Below, piece after piece: positions 36,309 to 46,134 of a DNA stretch of 64,000 bases. The notes beneath the pieces are model-generated. The model saw nothing but the letters and a program-made list of their open reading frames with translations, was not told where the DNA came from and ran no database searches. The translations under genes and the position numbers were made by a program. Each line of letters starts with the position of its first letter. Position 1 is the stretch's first letter. Origin of the DNA: Burkholderiaceae bacterium (GTDB lineage Bacteria; Pseudomonadota; Gammaproteobacteria; Burkholderiales; Burkholderiaceae_A); NCBI GenBank assembly GCA_018882785.1, contig VERI01000002.1, forward strand, positions 124,001 to 188,000. Direction: 5' to 3'.

Positions 36309-36334
36309 ATGGGGCCAAAAGGCCCCTTTTCAAG
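36309..36334 (-). promoter_or_regulatory. Sigma-32 (heat-shock) promoter of dnaK-dnaJ
   Basis: On the minus strand CTTGAAA (36334-36328), 13 bases, then CCCCAT (36314-36309) followed by CTATCC. This matches the sigma-32 consensus CTTGAAA / CCCCAT-T almost perfectly and lies in the grpE-dnaK gap, giving a leader of about 30 bases. Both elements are built into three alternating GGCCCC/GGGGCC blocks that can also form a terminator-like hairpin. Identification is by motif only. Confidence 0.8.
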
Positions 36335-36339
36335 GGGCC
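36317..36339 (-). terminator. Terminator-like hairpin between grpE and dnaK
   Basis: On the minus strand GGCCCC-TTGAAAA-GGGGCC followed by TTTT, 22 bases past the grpE stop. A third block GGCCCC (36316-36311) could pair with the middle block instead, giving a competing hairpin that would undo the first. Transcripts from upstream might thus end partly after grpE, while the sigma-32 promoter whose -35 sits in the loop restarts dnaK. The T-run is short, so termination would be partial. Confidence 0.5.
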
Positions 36340-36361
36340 TCTCCATGGTCCGAGCACCTGT

Positions 36362-36943
36362 TTATTGGGCCACCACGACAATGGCGGGCCGAAGAACCCG
36401 TTCCGCCACCATGTATCCCTTTTGCATCACCTGTACCACATGATTCGCGGGCACGGCGGGATTCTGTGCGTTGCCATCGACCATTGACACGGCCTGATGG
36501 CGGTTGGGATCGAACTTTTCACCCACCGGGTCAATGGCGGTCAGACGGCCCTTTTGAAAAGCCTGCTGGAGCTGTTTTAAGGTCAGCTCAACGCCGCCAC
36601 GCAGCCCCTCCGGGGTCTGCTGCTCGAGTGACAACGCCATCTCCAGACTGTCAGCAACAGGCAAGAGCGCCTCGGCAAAGCCCTCGATCGCAAACTTTCC
36701 CGCATTGATCACCTCTTGCGCGCTGCGCTTTCGAAGATTCTCCGTTTCGGCGCGGGCGCGCAGATACTCTTCTTCCCACGCTTTGACCTTGGCCAGGGCC
36801 TCCTGAAGCTGTTCCTCTAGGGGGGGCGCAGGAGAAGGCGCGTGCTGCGCAGCCTCTGGGGTGGGTGACGGTGGCTCTTGAGATGCCTGCGCCTGGCCCA
36901 TCAGGGTCTCATCAACTTTTTTTGCTTCAGTAGAGTCGGACAT
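36362..36943 (-). CDS. grpE: Nucleotide exchange factor GrpE
   Basis: A 193-residue co-chaperone that releases ADP from DnaK. It has a disordered Pro/Glu-rich N-terminus, a long coiled coil ([20 protein letters not shown], then [15 protein letters not shown]) and the C-terminal beta domain with [17 protein letters not shown] and [20 protein letters not shown], all typical. A near-consensus sigma-32 promoter lies 40-66 bases upstream. It follows hemH with an 83-base gap and precedes dnaK by 92 bases. Confidence 0.97.
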   Translation of the reverse strand: MSDSTEAKKVDETLMGQAQASQEPPSPTPEAAQHAPSPAPPLEEQLQEALAKVKAWEEEYLRARAETENLRKRSAQEVINAGKFAIEGFAEALLPVADSLEMALSLEQQTPEGLRGGVELTLKQLQQAFQKGRLTAIDPVGEKFDPNRHQAVSMVDGNAQNPAVPANHVVQVMQKGYMVAERVLRPAIVVVAQ

Positions 36944-36982
36944 GGGGCATTCCAGTGGGAATTGACACGAATACCCCGGTAG

Positions 36983-37009
36983 ATGGGGACCGACGTGGAG
37001 GTTTTCAAG
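36983..37009 (-). promoter_or_regulatory. Sigma-32 (heat-shock) promoter of grpE
   Basis: On the minus strand CTTGAAA (37009-37003), 14 bases, then CCCCAT (36988-36983) followed by CTACC, in the hemH-grpE gap. This is as close to the sigma-32 consensus as can be expected. The -35 and -10 contexts (CCTTGAAAA and CCCCATCTA) are the same as those before dnaK. It gives a leader of roughly 30 bases before the grpE ATG. Confidence 0.88.
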
Positions 37010-37026
37010 GCCTCCGGGCGGCCAGG

Positions 37027-38124
37027 CTACTCGCTGGCACCAAGCCCCAGGGCACGCTGCTGCTGCAGCGCCAGTTCCCGAGCAGTGGCGTCATCATGAG
37101 CCAAGGGCCAGCCCGCGAGGTGGCCCTGAAGAAGATCTGCCATGGCCGCGATGCCGGCAGGATGATCATTCATACAAGGGATGTATCGGTACTGACTGCC
37201 TCCAGCAGTGAGGAACTCCTCTTTACCTTCCATGGCAATTTCCTCCAGGGTTTCCAGGCAGTCAGCCGGAAAGCCTGGGCACATCACGTCTAGCGTCTTT
37301 ACGCCTTGTGCAGGCAGCGCCTGGATCACCTCAGACGTATAGGGCTTGAGCCATTCGGCTTTACCAAAGCGTGACTGAAATGAAGTCTGCCACTGCTGCT
37401 CCGTAAGACCGAGTGATTCGGCAATAAGCCGTGCGGTCTTATGGCACTCACAGTGATACGGATCTCCCTTGATCAGTGAACGCTTCGGGACACCGTGAAA
37501 ACTAAACAGCAACAGATCGCCTCGGCCATGGGCCTCCCAATGACGACGCACCTGGCCCGCAAGCGCATCAATATAGGCCGGAAAATCATGAAAGCTTCGG
37601 ATCAGCCGAAGGTCAGGCTGATTGCGTAATGCTGCAAACTCCTGAAACAGCACATCGAAGGCGGTTGCCGTGGTGCTCGATGAATACTGCGGATACATCG
37701 GCAGCACCAGCAGTCGACGCAGGCCCCGTCCGCGCATTTTCTCGAGCACATCATGAATACTGGGATTGCCATAGCGCATGGCGTATTCAACATCAACATC
37801 GATCCCTCGGGCCGCAAGAACACTGCGCAGGGCATTGGCCTGCCGTTCGGTATAAACGCGTAACGGTGAGCCCTCGTCCATCCAGATGCTGGCGTACTTA
37901 ACGGCCGATTTCTGCGGACGGACATTCAGGATGATCCCGTTAAGAATTGGCCACCAGACAAGCCTGGGGATTTCAACCACACGCGGATCGGAGAGAAACT
38001 CTTTGAGATAGGTCTTTAATGCCTTGGCTGTCGGTGCATCGGGCGTACCAAGATTGATCAGCAATACGCCCGTGCGTAGCCGACTGCCGTGCTGAAAGGG
38101 AGGCTCTGTTCGAAGGGCGGGCAT
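37027..38124 (-). CDS. hemH: Ferrochelatase
   Basis: A 365-residue enzyme inserting Fe2+ into protoporphyrin IX, the last step of haem synthesis. Signatures: [38 protein letters not shown], the metal-site His in [30 protein letters not shown] and the acidic helix in [19 protein letters not shown]. It lies between hrcA and grpE, with 21 bases to hrcA upstream. Its placement in a heat-shock operon is notable, but the sigma-32 promoter lies after it, so hemH itself depends on the promoter in front of hrcA. Confidence 0.96.
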   Translation of the reverse strand: MPALRTEPPFQHGSRLRTGVLLINLGTPDAPTAKALKTYLKEFLSDPRVVEIPRLVWWPILNGIILNVRPQKSAVKYASIWMDEGSPLRVYTERQANALRSVLAARGIDVDVEYAMRYGNPSIHDVLEKMRGRGLRRLLVLPMYPQYSSSTTATAFDVLFQEFAALRNQPDLRLIRSFHDFPAYIDALAGQVRRHWEAHGRGDLLLFSFHGVPKRSLIKGDPYHCECHKTARLIAESLGLTEQQWQTSFQSRFGKAEWLKPYTSEVIQALPAQGVKTLDVMCPGFPADCLETLEEIAMEGKEEFLTAGGSQYRYIPCMNDHPAGIAAMADLLQGHLAGWPLAHDDATARELALQQQRALGLGASE

Positions 38125-38145
38125 CGCAATCGGGTTCGGACTGCC

Positions 38146-39174
38146 TTAGGCCGGATGGCTCAGGGCGGTGGAGAGTAATTTCGCGGTGATGTCTACGATG
38201 GGAATAACCCGCTCGTAGGCCATACGCGTGGGCCCAATCACCCCGAGTGTGCCGACCACGCGGCCATCGATCTCATAAGGCGCTGCGACTACCGATAACT
38301 CCTCGATCGGCACCAGCGAGGACTCGCCCCCAATGAAAATCTGAACGCCCTGCCCCTGCGACGATGCATCCAGCAGTCGTGCCAGCAACGCTTTCTGCTC
38401 AAAGAGATCAAAGAGCCGACGCAGCCGACTCATATTTTCAGATAGGTCCGAGACATCTAAGAGTCGACGCTCGCCCGACACCAACACCGCGTCGTTGGCG
38501 CCCGAAAATACGTCCTCTCCGGTCTCTACTGCGAGCTTCATCAAGGCCGAAATATCGTCGCGCAAGGCCGTCATCTCTGTCTTGATTCGCGCCCGAACCT
38601 GCTCGAAATCAAGGCCGACATACTGTGCATTGATGAAATTACCGGCCTCGGTTAACTCCGCCGGAGAATAATCTCGGTCGGTCTGCAAAATACGATTGTG
38701 GACATCGCCATCCGGGCTCACCACGATCAGCAGGACACGTCGCTCGCCAAGCCGCAGAAATTCTAAATGTCGGAATACCCCCGCACGACGCGGTGTAACC
38801 ACCACCCCCGCAAAACTCGACAGGCTCGACAACAGCTGGGCCGCATGCGACATCAGCCGATGCGGAGACTCCGCCTGAAGCTGGCCCTCCAGCATCGCCG
38901 CCTGGTCGGGCTTCATCGGCTGCACGGTCAGGAGACTGTCGACAAACAGTCGATAACCCCGGGGTGTTGGAATACGGCCCGCAGAGGTATGGGGGCTTGC
39001 CACCAGGCCCATCTCCTCGAGATCGGCCATGACATTGCGAATGGTTGCCGGTGAGAGATCCAGGCCCGAGAATTTCGACAACGCCCGCGAGCCGACCGGC
39101 TGGCCCTCGGCGATGTAACGCTCAATCAAGGTTTTTAAAAGGTTGCGGGACCGATCATCTAGCATAGGCCGCAT
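38146..39174 (-). CDS. hrcA: Heat-inducible transcription repressor HrcA
   Basis: A 342-residue repressor with an N-terminal winged helix ([20 protein letters not shown], then [19 protein letters not shown] and [20 protein letters not shown]) and GAF-like/dimerisation domains. HrcA normally binds CIRCE (TTAGCACTC-N9-GAGTGCTAA) to hold down chaperone genes. I see no CIRCE before hrcA, hemH, grpE or dnaK, so its target may be groESL elsewhere. ATG 39174 has GGGG at a fair distance; ATG 39165 (MLDDRSRN) is an alternative. It is divergent from nadK with about 28 bases between. Confidence 0.95.
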   Translation of the reverse strand: MRPMLDDRSRNLLKTLIERYIAEGQPVGSRALSKFSGLDLSPATIRNVMADLEEMGLVASPHTSAGRIPTPRGYRLFVDSLLTVQPMKPDQAAMLEGQLQAESPHRLMSHAAQLLSSLSSFAGVVVTPRRAGVFRHLEFLRLGERRVLLIVVSPDGDVHNRILQTDRDYSPAELTEAGNFINAQYVGLDFEQVRARIKTEMTALRDDISALMKLAVETGEDVFSGANDAVLVSGERRLLDVSDLSENMSRLRRLFDLFEQKALLARLLDASSQGQGVQIFIGGESSLVPIEELSVVAAPYEIDGRVVGTLGVIGPTRMAYERVIPIVDITAKLLSTALSHPA

Positions 39175-39202
39175 TATTCCCCATCCCTGCTCCTATGGTG
39201 TA

Positions 39203-40174
39203 ATGACAGTCATGCGCCAGGCCCAGACTCCCTTTCGATGCGTAGGACTGTTCGGGCGGCCTCAGACCGAAGGGCTCGCCGCACCGCTTCGACGCATCAT
39301 CACCTGTGTTCGCCAGATGGGCATCGCCGTCTGGGTCGAACAGGACACCGCCAGCAGCGCCGGACTCAAGGCGGGCGAAATCGACGGCCAGTCGGGCCTT
39401 GCCGAGCTGAGCAAGATCATCGATCTGGCCATCATTCTGGGGGGCGACGGCACCCTGCTGGGCGTTGCCCGACAGCTTGCTCCCACGGGGACGGCCCTGA
39501 TCGGGGTCAACCAGGGACGGCTCGGATTTATGACCGACCTGGATATCGCACAGGTCGAATCTGAACTGCCTGCGGTACTTCAAGGCGACTATGTCGAAGA
39601 AGAGCGGGCCATGCTGCAGGTATCGGTCATGCGCAAAAAGAGTGGCTCATCGGCGCGCACCGCCGTGTTCGATGCGCCCGCACTTAACGATGCCGTGATC
39701 AGCCGTGGCGCGATCAGCAGAATGGTTGAGGTAGAGGTCTTCGTCGATGGCCACTATCTGCAGACCCTGCGCGCCGACGGTCTGATTATTTCCACGCCAA
39801 CAGGGTCAACCGCCTATGCACTGTCGGCCCTCGGGTCGATCCTTCATCCGGCTCTTGCGGGAATCACCCTGGTTCCCGTCGCGCCACAGGCACTCTCCAG
39901 CCGTCCGATTGTCCTGCCCGAAAGCGTAGAGGTCCAGGTCGTGGTCAATGATGGTGCGGGCACCAGTCTTCACTGTGATATGCAATCGCTGACCTCTCTT
40001 GAGGACGGCGACAAGATCGTGGTCCGCCACGGCGCCCACAAGGTGCGGCTGCTTCACCCGAGAGGCTACGACTACTTTGTGATGCTTCGTCGCAAGCTGC
40101 ACTGGAGCACCAACCCGTTGTTTGCCGGCCGGCCTGATCCTCTTCCGCCGACCGAGCCGCATGTGAGCACCTAA
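39203..40174 (+). CDS. nadK: NAD kinase
   Basis: A kinase of about 320 residues making NADP from NAD. The nucleotide-binding motif is LGGDGTLLGVARQL, the substrate loop FDAPALNDAVISRGAISRM and the conserved ISTPTGSTAYALSALGSI. The start is either ATG 39203 or ATG 39212 three codons later; no strong ribosome site separates them. It is followed by recN with a 6-base gap, a pairing with hrcA on the other side that is common in proteobacteria. Confidence 0.95.
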   Translation: MTVMRQAQTPFRCVGLFGRPQTEGLAAPLRRIITCVRQMGIAVWVEQDTASSAGLKAGEIDGQSGLAELSKIIDLAIILGGDGTLLGVARQLAPTGTALIGVNQGRLGFMTDLDIAQVESELPAVLQGDYVEEERAMLQVSVMRKKSGSSARTAVFDAPALNDAVISRGAISRMVEVEVFVDGHYLQTLRADGLIISTPTGSTAYALSALGSILHPALAGITLVPVAPQALSSRPIVLPESVEVQVVVNDGAGTSLHCDMQSLTSLEDGDKIVVRHGAHKVRLLHPRGYDYFVMLRRKLHWSTNPLFAGRPDPLPPTEPHVST

Positions 40175-40180
40175 GCACGC

Positions 40181-41845
40181 ATGCTGGTCGCACTGTCCGT
40201 GCAGCAGTTTGTAATCGTCGAGCGACTCGATCTCGATATCGAATCTGGCTTTACAGTCATGACGGGAGAGACCGGCGCAGGTAAATCCATACTCATCGAT
40301 GCGCTTGATCTGCTGCTCGGCGGCCGTGGCGACGCCTCTGTCGTGCGGGAATCGGCGGCCAAGGCAGACCTCTCAGCCCGCTTCGATATTGCCCAACTGG
40401 AGGCCACTCGGCAGTGGCTGGGCGACTCAGAATTAATCGCCGATGAAGATCCCGATGCCCTTTTGATTCGCCGTGTCGTGGAATCGTCCGGGAAATCAAA
40501 AGGCTGGATTAACGGACAGCCGGCAACCCTGACACAGCTCAGAGAGCTGGGTGAGACCCTGGTCGACATCCACGGTCAGCACGCCCACCAAGCACTGCTC
40601 AGGCCCCAGGCGCAACGCGTCCTGCTCGATGCCCATGCAGGCCTAACCGACACCTGCAAAGAGCTTGCCCAGCAGTGGCGTGAGATTCAGCGACTTGAGC
40701 AGGCACTCGCCGATGCTGAGCAACAGGCGCAGTCACTGGCCAGCCTTCGCGAACAGCTCGAATGGAAAATTGAGGAAATCAGTGCGCTTAAACTCGCCCC
40801 AGGAGAATGGGAATCGCTCTCCGAGGAACAAAAGCGTCTCGCGCACGCCGCAGAATTACTGCAGGCCTCCCAGTCAGCGCTTCAGAGTATTGCCGAAGAG
40901 GATCCCAGCATCCTGACCCAGGTCGAGAAAATGAATCTGCGCCTGACGGGATTAATCGACAAAGACCCCCGGCTCGCCCCGGCAGCCTCCGCCCTCGAGA
41001 CCGCTGCCATTGGGCTTCGCGAAGCCGCGGATGCGATGCGGCGGTACCTTGATCGCAGCGATCTCGATCCGCAACGTCTGGCCGAGGTCGAAGAACGCGT
41101 GCAGGTCATCTTCAACGTTGCACGCAAGCTAAAGGTTCGTCCCGAACAACTGCCCGACCTGCTATCGGCCACCGAGACCGAGCTCTCCCGTGCCACACAG
41201 GCAGCAGACACAAAAGCCATGCAACAGGCACTGACCGAGACGCGCAAACGATTCGACGCTCTGGCGGCCACGCTATCAGCCCAGCGCACCAAAGCCTGCC
41301 GTGCACTCTCCACAGCGGTGAATCATTGGTTCGGCCAGCTTGCCATGGGTGAGATGCGCTTCGAAGCGGTATGTGAGCCACGGGATAAACCGGCTGCGCA
41401 CGGACTCGAGGACATCACCTTCATGCTCAAAAACCATGCCCAAGGCAATGCCTATCCCATCAACCGGGTTGCCTCTGGCGGCGAACTGGCCCGCATTAGC
41501 CTGGCGATCGCAGTCGTCACGGCATCATCAAATAAAATTCCGACACTTATCTTTGATGAGGTTGACTCGGGAATCGGCGGCAATGTCGCTCACACGGTGG
41601 GCCAGCTACTGCGCCAGCTCGGCGAAACGCGGCAGGTCATGTGCGTGACCCATTTGCCCCAGGTGGCCGCCCGAGGACACCATCACCTTCGCGTGCTCAA
41701 GCAACGCCGTGATTCGGGAGCGCCCGTGAGCGCCCTGACCGAACTCGATGCAGAGCAACGGGTCGAGGAGATTGCCAGAATGCTGGGTGATCAGGGCGCC
41801 GAGAAGACTTCGCGCGAGCACGCACGCTCTTTACTTACCCTTTGA
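40181..41845 (+). CDS. recN: DNA repair protein RecN
   Basis: A 554-residue SMC-like ATPase acting in double-strand break repair. Walker A GETGAGKS is at residues 29-36; a coiled coil spans roughly 160-370; the C-terminal half has the signature [18 protein letters not shown] and Walker [21 protein letters not shown]. The length is normal. It follows nadK closely and its 3' end overlaps the convergent fur gene by 15 bases. No LexA box is evident in the short gap before it. Confidence 0.97.
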   Translation: MLVALSVQQFVIVERLDLDIESGFTVMTGETGAGKSILIDALDLLLGGRGDASVVRESAAKADLSARFDIAQLEATRQWLGDSELIADEDPDALLIRRVVESSGKSKGWINGQPATLTQLRELGETLVDIHGQHAHQALLRPQAQRVLLDAHAGLTDTCKELAQQWREIQRLEQALADAEQQAQSLASLREQLEWKIEEISALKLAPGEWESLSEEQKRLAHAAELLQASQSALQSIAEEDPSILTQVEKMNLRLTGLIDKDPRLAPAASALETAAIGLREAADAMRRYLDRSDLDPQRLAEVEERVQVIFNVARKLKVRPEQLPDLLSATETELSRATQAADTKAMQQALTETRKRFDALAATLSAQRTKACRALSTAVNHWFGQLAMGEMRFEAVCEPRDKPAAHGLEDITFMLKNHAQGNAYPINRVASGGELARISLAIAVVTASSNKIPTLIFDEVDSGIGGNVAHTVGQLLRQLGETRQVMCVTHLPQVAARGHHHLRVLKQRRDSGAPVSALTELDAEQRVEEIARMLGDQGAEKTSREHARSLLTL

Positions 41846-42292
41846 TGTTCTCGGGCCGATCTCGGCCATGGCCCGATGAGGGCAGCGCTCACGCCGGCAA
41901 TGCCCATAGAGCGATAGGGCGTGATCGGCGAGTTGAAATCCGTGCTCCTGCGCAACACTTCGCTGACGCTCTTCAATCGCAGGGTCACAGAACTCTTCAA
42001 CGCGCCCACAGTCGAGGCAGACCAGGTGATCATGATGCGAACCCTCGTTGAGTTCATAGACCGCCTTGCCTGATTCGAAGTGGCCCCGCGATAAGATCCC
42101 GGCCTGTTCAAACTGTGTGAGCACCCGGTACACGGTCGCCAGGCCAATATCTACCGATTCCGCAAGCAGCGCCCGATAGACATCCTCGGCCGTCAGGTGG
42201 CGCGTGCTGGCGCGATGGAAAATATCCAGCACTTTGAGCCGGGGGGCGGTAACTTTTAGGCCAGTGTTCTTGAGATCGTGTGCGCCGGGCAT
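41831..42292 (-). CDS. fur: Ferric uptake regulator Fur
   Basis: A 153-residue metal-dependent repressor. The winged helix is [18 protein letters not shown] ... [18 protein letters not shown], followed by metal-binding [19 protein letters not shown] and a C-terminal CxxxxC-type pair (CRRERCPH). The sequence [14 protein letters not shown] at the start is the classic Fur N-terminus rather than Zur or PerR. ATG 42292 fits the family; ATG 42304 would add four residues. It is divergent from bamE, the common betaproteobacterial arrangement fur / bamE-dapB. Confidence 0.95.
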   Translation of the reverse strand: MPGAHDLKNTGLKVTAPRLKVLDIFHRASTRHLTAEDVYRALLAESVDIGLATVYRVLTQFEQAGILSRGHFESGKAVYELNEGSHHDHLVCLDCGRVEEFCDPAIEERQRSVAQEHGFQLADHALSLYGHCRRERCPHRAMAEIGPRTSKGK

Positions 42293-42312
42293 GGGGCTTA
42301 TCATAGCGGCCT

Positions 42313-42777
42313 ATGTCTTTGAAAAAACCGTCCGAACGCGACGACACTCTCCCCAATTACCCGAGGTGCGCCCGGGGGCTCGCGCACGCCGCTGGCTTGG
42401 CCATCGTCGCGATGGTCTTGACGGGATGTGCGGCCAAGGATCGGTTCGACTCCCTGAAAAACAACCCGCCGGGATGGCTTACGCCCTACCGAATCGACGT
42501 CGGACAGGGCAACTACGTTACCGAGTCCCTCGCAGCGCAGTTAAAAAAAGGGATGACCCGAGAGCAGGTCCGTACCCTTCTGGGCACACCACTACTGGTG
42601 GACCCATTTCGTGATGATCGTTGGGACTACGTCTTCAAGCTCCAACGTGGTGACGGTCGTCAGGACCGCCGCCGCTTCTATGTCCAGTTCAAGAACGAAC
42701 TCCTCGAATCCTGGGGCGGCGATCCGCTGCCACGCGAAGGTGGAGAGGAACTTTTGCCTTCGAGACCCGCGAGATAA
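42313..42777 (+). CDS. bamE: Outer membrane protein assembly factor BamE (SmpA/OmlA)
   Basis: A 154-residue lipoprotein. A hydrophobic signal ([15 protein letters not shown]) ends in a lipobox with Cys39, after a longer than usual N-terminal part. The mature domain contains [20 protein letters not shown] and [20 protein letters not shown], the BamE signature. It is part of the BAM complex that inserts beta-barrels into the outer membrane. It faces fur and precedes dapB by 5 bases. The start may lie a few codons downstream, since the N-terminus is long. Confidence 0.93.
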   Translation: MSLKKPSERDDTLPNYPRCARGLAHAAGLAIVAMVLTGCAAKDRFDSLKNNPPGWLTPYRIDVGQGNYVTESLAAQLKKGMTREQVRTLLGTPLLVDPFRDDRWDYVFKLQRGDGRQDRRRFYVQFKNELLESWGGDPLPREGGEELLPSRPAR

Positions 42778-42782
42778 GACTC

Positions 42783-43604
42783 ATGACAACCGCCTCACCG
42801 CCCATCCGAATCGCCATATCCGGAGCCACCGGCCGAATGGGCCGCATGCTGATCGAGGCTGTGCTGTCCGATCCGCAGCTGAGCCTTGCTGCAGCCTGTG
42901 ATATTGCTGGCAGTCCGATGATTGGCCGTGACGCGGGTGAATTCATGGGCCAATCCACAGGCGTTGAGATCTCCAGTGTCCCCGCCCAGGCGATGGCCAA
43001 CGCCGATGTGCTGATCGATTTCACGCGCCCCGAGGCCACCCTCGCCTACCTCGCGGCCTGTCGGACCCATGGCGTGCGTGCCGTCATCGGCACCACAGGT
43101 TTTGATGCCCATGGCCTTGCGCTCATTGAAGAGTTCAGCCAAAACAATGGCACGGTATTCGCCCCCAACATGAGCGTTGGCGTCAACATCACGCTCAAAC
43201 TACTCGAGGCGGCGGGACACTATCTCGCAGAGGGTTTTGATATCGAAGTCATTGAGGCCCACCATCGTCACAAGGTGGATGCGCCGTCGGGCACTGCCCT
43301 CAAAATGGGCGAGGTCGTCGCCCAGGCAGCCGGACGTGATTTCGCCAGGGATGCCCGCTATTCACGCGAGGGCCAGACGGGGGCCCGTCCCGCACGTGAA
43401 ATCGGTTTCTCGGTGATTCGTGGTGGCGATATTGTCGGTGACCACACGGTTCTCTTCGCTGGCACCGGCGAGCGCATCGAAATCACCCACAAATCGTCCT
43501 CTCGTGCGACCTACGCCCAAGGCGCCCTGCGGGCAGCCCGCTTTCTCATGCAACGCGGTCCCGGCCTATTTGATATGCAGGACGTGCTTGGCCTGAAGGC
43601 CTAA
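42783..43604 (+). CDS. dapB: 4-hydroxy-tetrahydrodipicolinate reductase
   Basis: A 273-residue NAD(P)H reductase of lysine and meso-diaminopimelate synthesis. The Rossmann motif is [17 protein letters not shown]; the active-site stretch [20 protein letters not shown] carries the conserved His and Lys, and [17 protein letters not shown] is typical too. The length fits. It follows bamE with a 5-base gap and converges on dsbD 11 bases later, with no obvious terminator apart from a weak GGCCT/AGGCC dyad at its own end. Confidence 0.97.
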   Translation: MTTASPPIRIAISGATGRMGRMLIEAVLSDPQLSLAAACDIAGSPMIGRDAGEFMGQSTGVEISSVPAQAMANADVLIDFTRPEATLAYLAACRTHGVRAVIGTTGFDAHGLALIEEFSQNNGTVFAPNMSVGVNITLKLLEAAGHYLAEGFDIEVIEAHHRHKVDAPSGTALKMGEVVAQAAGRDFARDARYSREGQTGARPAREIGFSVIRGGDIVGDHTVLFAGTGERIEITHKSSSRATYAQGALRAARFLMQRGPGLFDMQDVLGLKA

Positions 43605-43615
43605 CAAAGCCGTCT

Positions 43616-45856
43616 TTACTCCTTTCGCAGCGACGACAAAACCTCTCGTTCCGTCAGCCACTCAGAGAGAATCTTCGGACGAAGCGCTCCCGGCTGGTAC
43701 ACCAGATAAAGCGGCACACCGTTGCGTCCATGGCGCGCGAGCTCAGCAGCAATCTGCGGATCCTGTCTCGTCCAGTCGGCACGCAGCAGATGCACCCGTT
43801 GTTCGCGGAACGCTTTCATCACTGCATCAGACTGCAGTATTCGAACTTTGTTGGCCTGACATGTAATGCACCAGCTCGCTGTGAAATCGACAAAAACCGT
43901 TGCACCCTGGGTGGCCAGTCGTTCGGCAAGGCCCGGGGCCCACGGCTGCCAACCCGTGCCCACCGACCCAGAGGACTGTTCTGAAGTTGGCGCCGTGTGA
44001 ACTGTCTGAGAGACCACGGCCGCACGGTCATCACGCAGCGTCCAGAAAACGGCCGTTACCAGCATGATGAACGACAGCAGGATCCCCGCAAGCGATATCG
44101 GCCCCGCCTTTCCCCGCTGCAAGAATGCGCCATAAATCCACAGCAGCATCGATAACGCGATCGCCGCCACCAAGGCCGCAAGAATTCGCTCCGCACCCAG
44201 TAAACCTGCCAATACCCAGATCAGCCAGGCCGCCGCCGCCAACATGGGAAAGGCCATGACCTGCTTAAAGACCAGCATCCAGGGGCCAGGCCTTGGCAGC
44301 GCTTTCAGAAGATCGGGCAGGAAGGCAAGCAAGAGATAGGGCAAGGCCATCCCTACCCCAAGACTGGCAAATACCAACAACGTCTCCAGCAGACCCGCTG
44401 TCGCAGTAAACCCAATCGCGCTGCCCATAAACGGCGCGGTGCAGGGCGACGCCACGATCACTGCCAGCACCCCGGACATAAAGGCGCCTGAGGCATTCGG
44501 CGCGGATGCAGTCCTGTCCGCAAATCCGATGTTGCTTACCCGTACCGCCAGCAGCCCCATCTCGAATACACCAAGCAGATTGAGGGAGAGAAGCACGAAC
44601 AACAGGGCAAGCATCAGCACCACCGCTGGGCTTTGCAGCTGAAAACCCCATCCGACAGATTCACCAATTGAACGCAGACCGATCAGCAGTATTGCCATCG
44701 CAACAAACGTCAGGATGACGCCCAGCGAGAACATCAGAGATCGGATCACAGTGGTCGCGGCTGAATGAGCAGACTCTGCAAATGACAACACCTTCAGCCC
44801 AATCACGGGGAACACGCATGGCATCAGATTGAGAATCAGGCCGCCCAGCAAAGCGGCCCCCATCGCCGACCAGAAGATCGTGCTGCCCAAAGGGGCAGCA
44901 CTCTGAACAGATGGTGCGGCATCCGCTGCCGTCTTGCCCTCGCTCACCAGGCTGACCGCCGCCGCGGGTGGCTGGGCCGAGAACGCTGCCCGCCATTCAA
45001 CGCCCGCCTGATCGGCCATCACCCAGATTCCATCGACGTGCTTGGTTTTTCGAACCTCGTCAACCGCAGCAGATGATGACTCGCCGAGGGGAACATCGAG
45101 CCGCCATCCAGATTCTGTTTTTGAAAGCCGCTGAGCAGCAGCCGGAAGAATCAGGCCCTCCAGATAGGGGAAGAAATATCCTGCTGACTCATCACCATCG
45201 TGACGCGGCCAGGTGAATGACAACTGTTTATCCGCAACATGTGCACTGACGGTCCGTTGCGTGTCCTTACGGGCCCATGACGCACGGGCTGTCGCAAAAA
45301 GCCCGCTGTCCACAGACGGCTCCACAGCCTTCGGGTCATTGACCACGGGCAGGCGCAAAGCCAACGCAGCCTCGCCAGGAATACAAACGTCTTTACACAC
45401 CAGCCAGTGGGCCTGGGCCTGTAACACGACCTCGCGGCCCGAGACCGCAGCAGGTGCAATGAGTTCAACGGCCAACAGCAGGTCGCCTTCGTAACCAAAA
45501 TTTGCGAGGGGTCCCACCGGAAGGCGTTTGGGCGTAGGCCACTGAATGCTGCCCGCCTTCCAGCCGGCGGGCAGTCGCCACTCTATTCGTGTCGGCAGAC
45601 CCGAATCACCCGGGTTTCTCCAATAGGTGTGCCAGTGCGGATCGTGAACGAGACGCAGGCCGACCCAGACAGACTGTCCCGGAACGATACTTTTGCGCTC
45701 CGCGACGAGCCCAGCCTGCAGCTGACCCACCCGACTCATTCCCTCGGTGAAATTCGGCCCGTCGGCAGACTGCTGCGCCTTTTGCAGCAGCCCCTGTGCC
45801 TGCACCGCGGAGCTCACCGAGAGCACCAGCCAGATCAAAATGTTGAAAAATTTCAT
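43616..45856 (-). CDS. Protein-disulfide reductase, DsbD/ScsB type
   Basis: A 746-residue membrane protein that carries reducing power from cytoplasmic thioredoxin to the periplasm. It has a signal peptide (FFNILIWLVLSVSSAVQA), a large periplasmic N-terminal domain with two Cys (WLVCKDVCIPGEAAL), eight or so membrane helices with paired Cys (LNLMPCVFPVIGLKVL and IVASPCTAPFMGSAIGF) and a thioredoxin-like C-terminus (DFTASWCITCQANKV). The long N-terminal domain is closer to ScsB than to E. coli DsbD. It is a single gene, divergent from the small ZapB-like gene. Confidence 0.9.
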   Translation of the reverse strand: MKFFNILIWLVLSVSSAVQAQGLLQKAQQSADGPNFTEGMSRVGQLQAGLVAERKSIVPGQSVWVGLRLVHDPHWHTYWRNPGDSGLPTRIEWRLPAGWKAGSIQWPTPKRLPVGPLANFGYEGDLLLAVELIAPAAVSGREVVLQAQAHWLVCKDVCIPGEAALALRLPVVNDPKAVEPSVDSGLFATARASWARKDTQRTVSAHVADKQLSFTWPRHDGDESAGYFFPYLEGLILPAAAQRLSKTESGWRLDVPLGESSSAAVDEVRKTKHVDGIWVMADQAGVEWRAAFSAQPPAAAVSLVSEGKTAADAAPSVQSAAPLGSTIFWSAMGAALLGGLILNLMPCVFPVIGLKVLSFAESAHSAATTVIRSLMFSLGVILTFVAMAILLIGLRSIGESVGWGFQLQSPAVVLMLALLFVLLSLNLLGVFEMGLLAVRVSNIGFADRTASAPNASGAFMSGVLAVIVASPCTAPFMGSAIGFTATAGLLETLLVFASLGVGMALPYLLLAFLPDLLKALPRPGPWMLVFKQVMAFPMLAAAAWLIWVLAGLLGAERILAALVAAIALSMLLWIYGAFLQRGKAGPISLAGILLSFIMLVTAVFWTLRDDRAAVVSQTVHTAPTSEQSSGSVGTGWQPWAPGLAERLATQGATVFVDFTASWCITCQANKVRILQSDAVMKAFREQRVHLLRADWTRQDPQIAAELARHGRNGVPLYLVYQPGALRPKILSEWLTEREVLSSLRKE

Positions 45857-45901
45857 TCTTCGGATTATCCGCCCTTGAATCGACTTGGTAACATACCCAT
45901 C

Positions 45902-46090
45902 ATGCTCGCTGAATTAGATGCCCTCTCCGAAAAGACAGACGCGCTGGTTGCCATCGTCAATCAGCTCCGCCAAGAAAACACCCGGCTTCGTAATCAGAAT
46001 GCGCAGCTCAGCGCGGAGCATCGTGCCGTGAGTGACCGTCTGCGCCTGGCCTCCGACCGGCTGGAGGCGATCATGGAGCGCCTTCCCTGA
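45902..46090 (+). CDS. Small ZapB-like coiled-coil protein
   Basis: A 62-residue protein made almost entirely of one coiled coil (MLAELDALSEKTDALVAIV, then NQLRQENTRLRNQNAQL and SDRLRLASDRLEAIMERL). It resembles the small ZapB-like/TIGR02449-type proteins that in betaproteobacteria usually sit directly beside zapA, where they may bridge ZapA and the chromosome. Here zapA is 17 kb away. A longer in-frame reading that starts inside dsbD on the opposite strand is rejected. Function is inferred from shape and family resemblance only. Confidence 0.7.
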   Translation: MLAELDALSEKTDALVAIVNQLRQENTRLRNQNAQLSAEHRAVSDRLRLASDRLEAIMERLP

Positions 46091-46134
46091 GGCCCGCCCG
46101 CCACGTCCTGTAGCGCCCTCGGGTGCAATACCGC

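Noticed and set aside
39179..39184. CCCCAT before nadK as a sigma-32 -10 element
   Set aside because: No CTTGAAA-like -35 lies 13-17 bases upstream on the plus strand.
45629..45901. A long N-terminal extension (about 91 residues) of the ZapB-like protein
   Set aside because: The extension lies antisense to the start of dsbD and has no coiled-coil or domain character; ATG 45902 gives the family-like 62-residue protein.
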